A stretch of DNA of 64,000 nucleotides from Luteococcus sp038433155 (GTDB lineage Bacteria; Actinomycetota; Actinomycetes; Propionibacteriales; Propionibacteriaceae), in contig NZ_JBCDMW010000029.1 of the NCBI RefSeq assembly GCF_038433155.1, positions 58,475 through 122,474 on the forward strand, in the 5' to 3' direction. A program made the position numbers and the translations under genes. The notes below the pieces were generated by a model that made no database searches, was not told the DNA's origin, and worked only from the letters and a program-made list of their open reading frames with translations. Shown one piece after another: positions 27,510-34,829 of the stretch (its first letter is position 1; the number at the start of each line of letters is the position of its first letter).

Positions 27510-27803
27510 CTAGTCCGGATACCGACATGGACCTTCATTTTGGGTCCATGTGCTTCCGCATTGTGCACTGCACACACTGCAACGGTTGCTGTACATCATG
27601 ATCATTCGAGCGTTGGTTCCGCCGGAACACCATGAGTCTTCGAGCCTTACATAGGTCTTGGAACAATGCCCAGCATGAGCTGCAAGTGCATCGGGGGCTC
27701 TTCCAGCGAAAGGCCAAGCGGCAGCCAGGAGCGACGCCAAGGTGCCCTTGAGTATGGCCCGTCGAGTTGCCGATGGTGACGAATTGATCTGTGTAGTCAT
27801 CAT
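27510..27803 (-). CDS. Tat-exported cysteine-rich mini-protein
   Basis: Predicted 97-aa precursor. A twin-arginine motif (RRAILKG, Arg 14-15) is followed by a hydrophobic core to about residue 32 and an Ala-rich cleavage zone near 40-45. The mature part is only about 52 residues with six cysteines at 47, 59, 75, 78, 82 and 93 (spacing x11, x15, x2, x3, x10) and two tryptophans. A strong AAGGAGG lies 5 nt before the ATG at 27803. Tat export implies folding or cofactor/disulfide formation before export. No family recognised; a metal-binding or antimicrobial peptide are candidates. Confidence 0.65.
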   Translation of the reverse strand: MMTTQINSSPSATRRAILKGTLASLLAAAWPFAGRAPDALAAHAGHCSKTYVRLEDSWCSGGTNARMIMMYSNRCSVCSAQCGSTWTQNEGPCRYPD

Positions 27804-27925
27804 GGTGACCTCCTTGTCATGTTCAGGGTCCCCCCCCCATTTCGGGAGAAAGTCAAGGGGTTGTCTGCTCAGATTGAAGGCCACATCAGCCAAGGGCTCG
27901 GGGCCGCTCGCACCTTCTTTCTTGG

Positions 27926-28636
27926 TCACTTGGCCATCCACAGCGGGATCGCGGTGATCAAGCCCGTGGCAGCAGCGACGATCGGGAAGAGCCAGATGGT
28001 GAGGATGCTCAGCAGGGGGCTGGTGCGCTGACGCGTGCGGGGGTCGATGATCGGGTCGTCCAGGGCGTGGCGCTGCCAGCGCAAACCCAGCACGGATGCC
28101 ACCAGGCAGGCGATCGTCAGGGCGACGGCCACCACCACGGGCAGGGTGCTGGCGGTGCCCGGCAGGAGGATGGGCAGCATCGCCATGGCCGCCACCGCCC
28201 CGCCGAAGAAGAGGATTCCCGTCAACTTGTTCTGCAGCAGGGCGTGCAGGTACTTGATGGAGACTGCCACCACGAGCGCGAGCGTTGCGAGGGCCGCCAG
28301 GTCACCCCAGCTGATGGTGACCGACGAGTGGTCGAAGAGGGCGCGCACGATTCCTGGGGCCAGGCTGACCCCCACCATGCCCGCCGCGATGGGGGCCAGC
28401 ACCTTCGCCCAGCTCTGGGCGCTGGTGTCGGAGATCTGCGACGGGGCGAAGTCCAGGGCCCGCGCGTATTCGCGGGGATTCCCGAAGGCCTCCGCGGGCC
28501 GCTCCCCGGATTCGGCGCAGTGGGTCTCCACCGCGGCCACCGCGTCTCCAATGGCGGTTCCGTTGATCTCGCGGAGTCTCAGCTCGATGACCATCTCGTC
28601 GAGCCACTGCTTGTCGGTGAGCTTGTTCGCGTTCAT
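27926..28636 (-). CDS. HAAS-type (DUF1700-like) membrane protein
   Basis: Protein of 236 aa. The N-terminal 75 residues form a short helical domain (WLDEMVIELRLREINGTAIG, then FGNPREYARAL) like the HAAS signalling domain usually paired with PadR regulators. About five membrane helices follow. It starts 1 bp after the PadR gene stop on the same strand, so both form one operon. Likely senses or relays an envelope signal to PadR, an inference from the family pairing. Confidence 0.78.
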   Translation of the reverse strand: MNANKLTDKQWLDEMVIELRLREINGTAIGDAVAAVETHCAESGERPAEAFGNPREYARALDFAPSQISDTSAQSWAKVLAPIAAGMVGVSLAPGIVRALFDHSSVTISWGDLAALATLALVVAVSIKYLHALLQNKLTGILFFGGAVAAMAMLPILLPGTASTLPVVVAVALTIACLVASVLGLRWQRHALDDPIIDPRTRQRTSPLLSILTIWLFPIVAAATGLITAIPLWMAK

Positions 28637-28637
28637 G

Positions 28638-28991
28638 TCATGCCTCCGGGATCTGGTCCGTGGTCAAGGGGTTGATGAAGTCGACGGTGTGGGCGCAGAA
28701 CTCGCGCCAGAGCACGGATTGCGACGCGTACTGCGCGCGGCCGGAATCGCTGAGCAGGAAGTACTTGCGGCCGGGGCCGCCCTCGCCCTCGCGCCACTCC
28801 GTCTCCACCAGGCCATTGGTCTCCAGCCTGCTGAGCAGCGGGTACAGGGTGCCGCCCTTGATGGCGCCAAAACCGGCATCCTCCAGGGCATTGGCGATGG
28901 CATAGCCATAGGTGGGGCCGTCGGCCAACACCCGGAGCACCGCCAGGGTGAGGGTGCCGCGGAGCCATTCGCTGGGCCAGGGTTGCTTCAT
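28638..28991 (-). CDS. PadR family transcriptional regulator
   Basis: Winged-helix repressor of 117 aa. It contains the PadR signature GPTYGYAIANALED, GTLYPLLSRLETNGLVE and the wing GGPGRKYFLLSDSGR. It is encoded just upstream of the HAAS-domain protein. The ATG at 28991 is preceded by CACGAT at 6 nt, and a palindromic site at 29001-29031 overlaps its promoter, suggesting autoregulation. Confidence 0.92.
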   Translation of the reverse strand: MKQPWPSEWLRGTLTLAVLRVLADGPTYGYAIANALEDAGFGAIKGGTLYPLLSRLETNGLVETEWREGEGGPGRKYFLLSDSGRAQYASQSVLWREFCAHTVDFINPLTTDQIPEA

Positions 28992-29000
28992 GACTCCATC

Positions 29001-29031
29001 GTGACACTAATTAGTCACACTGTCTAGTGTG
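29001..29031. promoter_or_regulatory. candidate PadR operator and promoter
   Basis: A perfect palindrome ACTAATTAGT (29006-29015) is followed directly by the inverted repeat CACAC-TGTCTA-GTGTG (29016-29031). Both lie within 40 bp upstream of the padR start. AT-rich palindromes at this position fit PadR autoregulatory sites. Confidence 0.55.
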
Positions 29032-29107
29032 GCTGGCTAGTGGGTCCGGCTGGGTGGGCACGCGCTCCGCGCTGAGGAGGCCGGGGGTGGGCGCGGAGTT
29101 GGTCAAT

Positions 29108-29196
29108 CGCCCAGTTATCCCGATAGAGCGAATGCCGGGGGTCATTGCCACAGTGGCGTTGGACATCGCCATTCGCTCTATCGGGATAACTGGGCG
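29108..29196. repeat. perfect 27-bp inverted repeat with 35-nt loop
   Basis: Arm 29108-29134 is exactly complementary to 29170-29196. The arms read CGCCCAGTTATCCCGATAGA at the left start. The loop contains a smaller GCCAC-A-GTGGC hairpin. It lies between divergent padR and the 87-aa membrane protein, so it is downstream of neither gene and cannot be a simple terminator for them. Confidence 0.9.
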
Positions 29197-29241
29197 GCCG
29201 TCCAGATTGGTGCTCGGGTCCAGTGACGTAGCGTGGCGGTC

Positions 29242-29505
29242 ATGGGTAGCATTCCACGAACCACGCCGGTGCCCGAGCGGGGCTGGCTCTCCTTTGTCGG
29301 CCTGTTCCTGATGAACCTGGTGATCATGTTGGTGTTGCGTCTGGTTGCCAATGCGATCGGCTGGTGGCGGGCCTCCCTGTCCGAGATCCTGGTCTTTGCG
29401 CCGCTGTGGGCGGCGATGATGGTGCTGGCGGACCTGTTGTTCTACTGGCTCGCCCGGCGTCGCGCCCGCTCCGCCGGAGTGCGTCACAATGGTGGGCATG
29501 AGTAG
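29242..29505 (+). CDS. small two-helix membrane protein
   Basis: Not recognised; 87 aa with two hydrophobic helices (about residues 16-38 and 45-68) and an Arg-rich C-terminus (WLARRRARSAG). TAGCGT at 29229-29234 is 7 nt before the ATG and there is no Shine-Dalgarno. Its end overlaps clpS by 8 bp, so it is probably the first gene of a clpS transcript. Confidence 0.6.
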   Translation: MGSIPRTTPVPERGWLSFVGLFLMNLVIMLVLRLVANAIGWWRASLSEILVFAPLWAAMMVLADLLFYWLARRRARSAGVRHNGGHE

Positions 29506-29806
29506 CGAGCCCACCATCACGCCGTCCGGTGGCACCGCCGTCGCGGAGCGCATCGACGAGCAGACCGCGGCGCAGCAGCCCTGGGTGACGCTGGTCTGGG
29601 ATGACCCGGTGAACCTGATGAGCTACGTCACCCACGTCTTCCGCAGCTACTTCGGCTTCCCCAGGGAGAAGGCCGAACAGCTGATGCTGCAGGTGCACAA
29701 TGAGGGCAAGTGCGTGGTCTCCAGCGGCGGCCGCGAACAGATGGAGCGCGACGTCAACGCCATGCACGGCTACGGCCTGTGGGCCACCATGGAGCACGCG
29801 GAATGA
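29498..29806 (+). CDS. clpS: ATP-dependent Clp protease adaptor
   Basis: Delivers N-degron substrates to ClpC/ClpA. The 102-aa protein has the ClpS core WVTLVWDDPVNLMSYV (with the N-degron pocket Asn-Asp region), YFGFPREKAEQLMLQVHNEGK and the C-terminal helix. The preceding 25 residues form the mobile tail. ATG 29498 was chosen; ATG 29489 is also in frame. It overlaps DUF2017 by 4 bp, the standard actinobacterial arrangement. Confidence 0.93.
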   Translation: MSSEPTITPSGGTAVAERIDEQTAAQQPWVTLVWDDPVNLMSYVTHVFRSYFGFPREKAEQLMLQVHNEGKCVVSSGGREQMERDVNAMHGYGLWATMEHAE

Positions 29807-30444
29807 GGGGGGTCGAGCCCGACGAGGGCAAGTTGATCATCCATTTCGACGCCGAGGAGCCCGGCCTGCTGGCGGGGATTGTGGACCAGTTGGCGGAGCT
29901 GCTGACTGACCGGGATCTGATTGCCACCCCGATGGACCACGACGCTTCCTCGTCGGATGACGACCGGCTAGGGGAGAAGCCGGTCGCGGATCCCTTTGCC
30001 CAGTGGGAGGCGGAGTTCAGCCTGGAGTCCCAGACGGTGGAGAGCCTCGGCGAGGGGGAGGGCGACGACCCCGAGGAGATTGACCCGGTGATCCGCCGGC
30101 TCTTCCCCGACGCCTATCCCGACGACCCGGCCGCCTCGCACGACTTTCGGCGCTTCACCCAGGCCCAGCAGCGCAGCCTCAAGGTGGCCGATGCCCACGT
30201 CGTGGTCAATGACCTGCAGCACACGGACCGGCGCGGCCGGTGCACGGTGCCCCAAGCGCACGTCACCGCCTGGCTGAAGACCCTGACCAATGTCCGGCTG
30301 GCGCTGGCGGTCCGGCTGGACATCACCGACGAGATCAGCGCCGACGAAGCGGCCCAACGCCCCGAGACCGATCCGCGCTCCTGGCTCTACGAGGTCTACG
30401 CCTGGACCGGCTGGCTGCAGGAGCTGGTGCTGGAAGCCCTCTGA
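29803..30444 (+). CDS. DUF2017 family protein
   Basis: Protein of 213 aa that is almost always encoded after clpS in actinobacteria, so a role tied to Clp proteolysis is possible, but no activity is known. Conserved parts are EEPGLLAGIVDQLAELL at the start, DPVIRRLFPDAY, and the C-terminal NVRLALAVRLDI and YEVYAWTGWLQELVL. The ATG overlaps the clpS stop (ATGA). Confidence 0.88.
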   Translation: MRGVEPDEGKLIIHFDAEEPGLLAGIVDQLAELLTDRDLIATPMDHDASSSDDDRLGEKPVADPFAQWEAEFSLESQTVESLGEGEGDDPEEIDPVIRRLFPDAYPDDPAASHDFRRFTQAQQRSLKVADAHVVVNDLQHTDRRGRCTVPQAHVTAWLKTLTNVRLALAVRLDITDEISADEAAQRPETDPRSWLYEVYAWTGWLQELVLEAL

Positions 30445-30457
30445 GCAACCCAAATTG

Positions 30458-30527
30458 TTGGCCACTTGTCCTGAGGTCTTTTTGGTGGCGACTATGCAAC
30501 ACAAATGTCCTCAGGACAGGTGACCAA
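30458..30527. repeat. 19-bp stem hairpin after DUF2017
   Basis: Arm 30458-30476 (TTGGCCACTTGTCCTGAGG) pairs with 30509-30527 with one mismatch and one G-T pair. The loop is 32 nt and starts with TCTTTTTGG. It follows the DUF2017 stop by 13 bp and may terminate the clpS operon or insulate the feo promoter. Confidence 0.75.
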
Positions 30528-30592
30528 GTGTTGGCGGGCTCCCCGGCTGCCATGGAATCACACGGTCGAGCCTGTGATAATCCCCACCCCGG

Positions 30593-30611
30593 CTAGCTTA
30601 GGCTTACCTAA
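30593..30611. promoter_or_regulatory. DtxR/IdeR-type iron box
   Basis: CTAGCTTAGGCTTACCTAA matches the IdeR/DtxR consensus TTAGGTTAGGCTAACCTAA at 16 of 19 positions by direct comparison. It is 20 bp upstream of the feoA ATG, the expected place for iron-dependent repression. The regulator gene is not in this window. Confidence 0.85.
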
Positions 30612-30630
30612 GACGTCTATCGTGATTCCC

Positions 30631-30894
30631 ATGAATCCGATCAGCCTCGCCACCGCACCGTTGCGGAAGCCACTCACCCTGGTTCGCGCCGAGGGGGCGC
30701 CGGACCTCTGTCGCCGACTCTCGGCACTGGGGATCCGACGCGGGGCACAGGTGGTGCTGGTGCACACCACCGCCGGCGGCGGGCGCGTGCTGCAGGTGGC
30801 CGGCTCCCGGATTGCCCTGGACAAGACCATGCTCTCCCGGCTCTTCGTCGAGCCGATGCTGACCCCCGAGGACCTGCCGGAGGTCGCCGCGTGA
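30631..30894 (+). CDS. feoA: FeoA family ferrous iron transport protein
   Basis: Small SH3-like cytoplasmic protein of 87 aa that assists FeoB. Typical features are CRRLSALGIRRGAQVVLV, GRVLQVAGSRIALDKTML (the iron-dependent SH3 fold pattern). ATG 30631 is 19 bp past the iron box. It overlaps feoB by 4 bp. Confidence 0.9.
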   Translation: MNPISLATAPLRKPLTLVRAEGAPDLCRRLSALGIRRGAQVVLVHTTAGGGRVLQVAGSRIALDKTMLSRLFVEPMLTPEDLPEVAA

Positions 30895-32966
30895 GCATCG
30901 ACGTCAACTCCCCGCAGCTGCTCCAGGTCAGCACCCGCAAGAAGATTCCCAGCGTCAAGGCCACCTGTCACAGTGAGGGTTCCGGTGACGGCGCCGGAAC
31001 CGACGCGCCCGTGGTGGCCCTCGTCGGTGCCCCCAATTCCGGCAAGTCCACCCTGTTCAACAGCCTCACGGGGTCCCGCGTGACCATGGGCAACTGGCCC
31101 GGCACCACCGTCAGTGTCTCCCGAGGCGTGTGGCGCACGAGCGTCGAGGGACGCACCTGTGACTGCGTCGACTGCCACTGCGAGAACATGGCAACGGGCC
31201 CCAAGCGGTTGGACCTGACCCTGGTGGACCTCCCCGGCGCCTACTCCCTGGACCCGGTCAGCCCCGACGAAGCCCTGACCCGGGAGTTGTTGGTCGACGG
31301 CCCGGCCGAGGAGCGGCCCGACGTCACCGTCGTGGTGGCGGATGCCGCCCACCTGGCGCGCAGCCTCTACCTGGTTGCCCAGCTGCGGGAACGCGCCATG
31401 AAGGTGGTGGTGGCGCTGACCATGCTGGACGTGGCACGGCACCGCGGGATCGACGTCGACACCTTTGCCCTGGCCACCGAGCTGGGCTGCCCCGTGGTGG
31501 CGCTGGACCCCCGGCACCGTCGTGGCGACGACAACCTGACCCGGGTGGTGCACGAGGCCCTGGCCGCCCCGGAGGCGCAGCCGCGCCCGCTGACCGAGGT
31601 GCCCAGCCCGGAGCTCACGGTGCTGGACGCCGACCTGGTGCGGGAGGACGAGCGCTTCGGCTTCATCGAGAATGCGGTCTCCGCCGGAACCCGGGACTCG
31701 GGCCAGGCTCGCGCGTCCCTCAGCGACACGGTGGACCGCTGGGTCACCGCGCCGGTGATCGGCCCGCTGATCTTCATGGCCGTGATGTGGTGCGTCTTCC
31801 AGATCACCACCGTTGTGGCCGCCCCGATGCAGGACTTCCTGGACGGGCTGTTCGCGGGCCCGGTCAGCGACGGCGTCACCTGGGCGCTCAGCCAGATTGG
31901 GCTGGGGGAGAGCTGGGTGCAGGGCCTGCTGGTCGACGGCCTGGTGGCCGGCGTCGGCATGCTGCTCACCTTCGCCCCGCTGATGGCGCTGATGTTCCTG
32001 CTGCTGGCCCTGCTGGAGGATTCGGGCTACATGGCCCGCGCCGCCGTGGTCACCGACCGGATGATGCGCTCCCTGGGCCTGCCCGGCCGCGCCTTCCTGC
32101 CGCTGGTGGTGGGTTTCGGTTGCAATGTGCCCGCCATCTCCGCGACGCGGATCCTGCCTCAGGAGCGCCAGCGGATCCTGACCGCGCTGCTGGTGCCCTT
32201 CACCAGCTGCACCGCCCGACTGACCGTCTATGTGCTGGTGGCCACCACCTTCTTCGGCAAGTGGGCCGGCACCGTGGTCTTCGCGATGTACCTGGTCAGC
32301 ATCCTGATGGTGGTGCTGTGCGGGTTGGCGCTGCGCAAGACGCTGTGGCGCACCATGGGCGCCGAGCCGCTGGTGCTGGACCTGCCGCCCTACCAGCGGC
32401 CCACCGCGCGGCTCACCGCCAGCGTCACCTGGGTGCGGCTCAAGGGTTTCCTGCAGACCGCGTCCGGGATCATCGTCGCGACGGTCTGTGTGGTCTGGTT
32501 GCTGCAGTCCCTGCCCACCAACAGCCACGAGACCTTTGGCGAGGTGCCGGTGGAGGACTCCGCCTACGGTGTTGCCGCGCAGGCCGTCAGCCCCGTCTTC
32601 CGGCCTGCCGGTTTCGACCAGTGGCAGACCACCTCCGCCATGGTGGTGGGCTTCGTCGCCAAGGAAGCCGTGATCTCCTCCTGGGCACAGACCTATGCCG
32701 TCGACGAACCGGAAGAGGGGGGAGACCCCGGCACCCTGGGCGAGCGGATCACCGCGGACTTCGAGAAGTCGTCGGGTGGTCACGCGTTGCCGGCCGTGAT
32801 CGCCTTCCTGGTCTTCCTGCTGGCCTACACCCCGTGCGTCGCGACGCTGGCCGCGCAGAAACGGGAGATCGGCTGGAAGTGGACCGTCTTCGGGGTGGCG
32901 ATGCAGCTGGCGGTTGCCTGGGTCAGTGCCGTGGCGGTCTTCCAGATCGGGAAGCTGTTCTGGTGA
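30891..32966 (+). CDS. feoB: ferrous iron transporter FeoB
   Basis: GTP-driven Fe2+ permease of 691 aa. The N-terminal G domain has G1 GAPNSGKST (46-54), G3 DLPG (113-116) and, at the G4 position, TMLD (177-180) instead of the usual NxxD. A CDCVDCHC cluster (Cys 90, 92, 95, 97) is inserted between G2 and G3. The membrane part has the two gate motifs GFGCNVPAI and YTPCVATL. GTG start overlaps feoA. With the upstream iron box this is an iron-repressed operon. Confidence 0.93.
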   Translation: MSIDVNSPQLLQVSTRKKIPSVKATCHSEGSGDGAGTDAPVVALVGAPNSGKSTLFNSLTGSRVTMGNWPGTTVSVSRGVWRTSVEGRTCDCVDCHCENMATGPKRLDLTLVDLPGAYSLDPVSPDEALTRELLVDGPAEERPDVTVVVADAAHLARSLYLVAQLRERAMKVVVALTMLDVARHRGIDVDTFALATELGCPVVALDPRHRRGDDNLTRVVHEALAAPEAQPRPLTEVPSPELTVLDADLVREDERFGFIENAVSAGTRDSGQARASLSDTVDRWVTAPVIGPLIFMAVMWCVFQITTVVAAPMQDFLDGLFAGPVSDGVTWALSQIGLGESWVQGLLVDGLVAGVGMLLTFAPLMALMFLLLALLEDSGYMARAAVVTDRMMRSLGLPGRAFLPLVVGFGCNVPAISATRILPQERQRILTALLVPFTSCTARLTVYVLVATTFFGKWAGTVVFAMYLVSILMVVLCGLALRKTLWRTMGAEPLVLDLPPYQRPTARLTASVTWVRLKGFLQTASGIIVATVCVVWLLQSLPTNSHETFGEVPVEDSAYGVAAQAVSPVFRPAGFDQWQTTSAMVVGFVAKEAVISSWAQTYAVDEPEEGGDPGTLGERITADFEKSSGGHALPAVIAFLVFLLAYTPCVATLAAQKREIGWKWTVFGVAMQLAVAWVSAVAVFQIGKLFW

Positions 32967-33274
32967 GTGCCTCGACGAGTGCCCCGCAGCGGCCGCTGAG
33001 CGCCGTGCTGGCCGCCTTCGAGTCCGGCGCCACCAGCCTGGAGGAGATCGGGCAGCGCACCGGGCTGGGGCCCGACGTGGTGCAGACCTCGATTGACCAC
33101 CTGCGACGGATGGGTCGGATCGAGGCCAAGGAACTGGCGATGGGCTGCCCCAGCGGCGGTTGCGGGACGTGCGCCTCGGGACGCTCCGACGGGAGCGCGG
33201 GCTGCGGCTCCGACGGCCCGTCCACCCAGCGCACCGGCCCGGTGCTGGTGCAGCTCAGCCTGCGTCGCCCCTGA
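32963..33274 (+). CDS. feoC: FeoC-like winged-helix protein with Cys cluster
   Basis: Protein of 103 aa, start GTG overlapping the feoB stop by 4 bp. The first 60 residues form a helix-turn-helix-like unit (SLEEIGQRTGLGPDVVQTSI, then HLRRMGRIEAKEL), as in FeoC. It is followed by CPSGGCGTC and a further Cys (spacing x4, x2, x9-10), matching the FeS-binding loop of FeoC. Likely a regulator or stability partner of FeoB. It ends 1 bp before the convergent gene. Confidence 0.8.
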   Translation: MSASTSAPQRPLSAVLAAFESGATSLEEIGQRTGLGPDVVQTSIDHLRRMGRIEAKELAMGCPSGGCGTCASGRSDGSAGCGSDGPSTQRTGPVLVQLSLRRP

Positions 33275-33275
33275 C

Positions 33276-33707
33276 TTACTTCTGCGCAACGGTGATCGGC
33301 TTCCCGTCGCGGTCCACGAAGGGGCGCTTGCGACGGGGGGAGGCCAGCTCGATCTCGAAGCTCTGCTCCTGGCCATCGGCAGCGGCCCCGCCCCGGCCCG
33401 CGCTGGAGGTGGTGATGTCCACCGCCAGCACCACCCGGTCACCGTGCTCGTCGATGGTCACGTCGGCTGAGTCGAAGTCCTTGCCCACGGGGTAGTAGCC
33501 GGTGAACAGCCGGTCCGCCTCGTCATTGGCCGGCACCACACGCTCCACCACGCCGGGCTTGACCTGGCGCATCCGCACGCAGCCACTCATGATTCCGGTG
33601 GCCGCGGCCGCTGCCAGGGCGGCGGTCCGCCGGGCGATCGGACGCTCGGTGGCCAGCCGGTACAGGCCACTGGTGCGGCCGGAGGGCTTCGGGCGGGCGC
33701 CGGTCAT
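33276..33707 (-). CDS. hypothetical protein, possible lipoprotein
   Basis: Not recognised; 143 aa. A Arg-rich N-terminal tail precedes a hydrophobic stretch (about residues 28-40) ending in the lipobox-like IMSGC with Cys 43; if used, the signal would have an unusually long N-region. The rest is beta-rich. A good GAGGAG lies 6 nt before the ATG. Convergent with feoC. Confidence 0.6.
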   Translation of the reverse strand: MTGARPKPSGRTSGLYRLATERPIARRTAALAAAAATGIMSGCVRMRQVKPGVVERVVPANDEADRLFTGYYPVGKDFDSADVTIDEHGDRVVLAVDITTSSAGRGGAAADGQEQSFEIELASPRRKRPFVDRDGKPITVAQK

Positions 33708-33795
33708 CGGTGTCTCCTCAGGCAGGCGTGTTGGGTGTGGTTCGGGCCGAACCTGCCATCAGAACTATCATTGCTCGGGTTGAAAGGAAGTGCGA

Positions 33796-34623
33796 GTGAT
33801 CCCCTTCGAGTCAGAGATCGGCAGTGATGCACCGATCGGCATCTTCGACTCCGGCTTCGGCGGCCTGACCGTCGCCCGGGCCATCGTCGACCAGCTGCCC
33901 AATGAAGACGTCATCTACCTGGGCGACACCGCTCGCACGCCCTACGGCCCCCGGCCGATCGCCGAGGTGCGCTCCTACGCCATCGAGTGCATGGACCGGC
34001 TGGTCACCCACGGCGTGAAGGCCCTGGTGATTGCCTGCAATTCCGCCTCCTCGGCCGCCCTGCGCGACGCCCGGGAACGTTACAACGTGCCGATCATCGA
34101 GGTGATCCTGCCCGCCGCCCGACGCGCCGTCGCTGCCACCCGCAACAACCGGGTGGGCGTGATCTGCACCGAGGCCACCGCTAATTCCCGCTCCTACAAC
34201 GACGCCGTCGTCGTGGCCCCCGAGGTGCAGTTGATCACCCAGGCCTGCCCCCGCTTCGTGGAGTTCGTCGAGGCCGGCATCACCGGTGGCGACGAGCTGC
34301 TGGGCGCCGCCCGGGAGTACCTGGAGCCGATCCAGCGCGCCGGGTGCGACACCCTGATCCTGGGCTGCACCCACTACCCGCTGCTGCAGGGCGTGATCAG
34401 CTATGTCCTGGGCGACGAGGTGACCCTGGTTAGCTCGTCGGAGGAGTGCGCCAAGGCCACCTACACCGCGCTGCAGCGCCGGGAACTGCTGCACCACACC
34501 CCACGGGAGGCGCAGCGGCTCTTCCTCACCACCGGCAGCGACCACGACTTCGAGGGCATCGGCAGCCGGCTGATGGGCGGCTTCGTGCACGACGTGCAGC
34601 AGATCGCCCTGGGCAAACACTGA
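33796..34623 (+). CDS. murI: glutamate racemase
   Basis: Makes D-glutamate for peptidoglycan. The 275-aa protein has the two catalytic cysteines in VIACNSAS and LILGCTHYPLL, plus IGIFDSGFGGLTVAR and GDTARTPYGPR. GTG 33796 is preferred because GAAAGGA lies 7 nt upstream; GTG 33790 would be only 1 nt from it. The D-Glu made here is amidated in lipid II by MurT/GatD, encoded at 55-57 kb. Confidence 0.95.
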   Translation: MIPFESEIGSDAPIGIFDSGFGGLTVARAIVDQLPNEDVIYLGDTARTPYGPRPIAEVRSYAIECMDRLVTHGVKALVIACNSASSAALRDARERYNVPIIEVILPAARRAVAATRNNRVGVICTEATANSRSYNDAVVVAPEVQLITQACPRFVEFVEAGITGGDELLGAAREYLEPIQRAGCDTLILGCTHYPLLQGVISYVLGDEVTLVSSSEECAKATYTALQRRELLHHTPREAQRLFLTTGSDHDFEGIGSRLMGGFVHDVQQIALGKH

Positions 34624-34709
34624 CCCGCGCCGCGCCCGGGCCATACCCGCGCCTGGCCAGGCAGTGGCAGGATGGTGGGCAGCACACCACCCGATGTGAG
34701 GAGACACCC

Positions 34710-34829
34710 ATGTGCCACAAGATCACCTGCGAGAAGTGCGGCAAGCCCACCTGGGAGGGCTGCGGCCAGCACATCGAGGAAGCCCTCAAGGACGTCAAGC
34801 CCGAGGATCGCTGCACCTGCCCCCGCTGA
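34710..34829 (+). CDS. 39-aa cysteine-rich mini-protein
   Basis: Very short protein with a CHKITCEKC-type N-terminus and cysteines at residues 2, 7, 10, 18, 35 and 37. The pattern C-x4-C-x2-C-x7-C suggests a zinc ribbon-like fold. A strong Shine-Dalgarno (GAGGAG, 7 nt spacing) and a compact conserved-looking sequence support it as real. I recall similar small proteins in actinobacteria but no function. Confidence 0.72.
   Translation: MCHKITCEKCGKPTWEGCGQHIEEALKDVKPEDRCTCPR

Noticed and set aside
27510..27803. Calling the Cys-rich Tat protein a HiPIP or amine dehydrogenase light chain
   Set aside because: Both families can have Tat signals, but the cysteine count and spacing do not fit either, and no partner genes are present.
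30593..30611. Reading the feoA upstream palindrome as a terminator
   Set aside because: The match to the DtxR/IdeR box and its place 20 bp before feoA fit an operator better.
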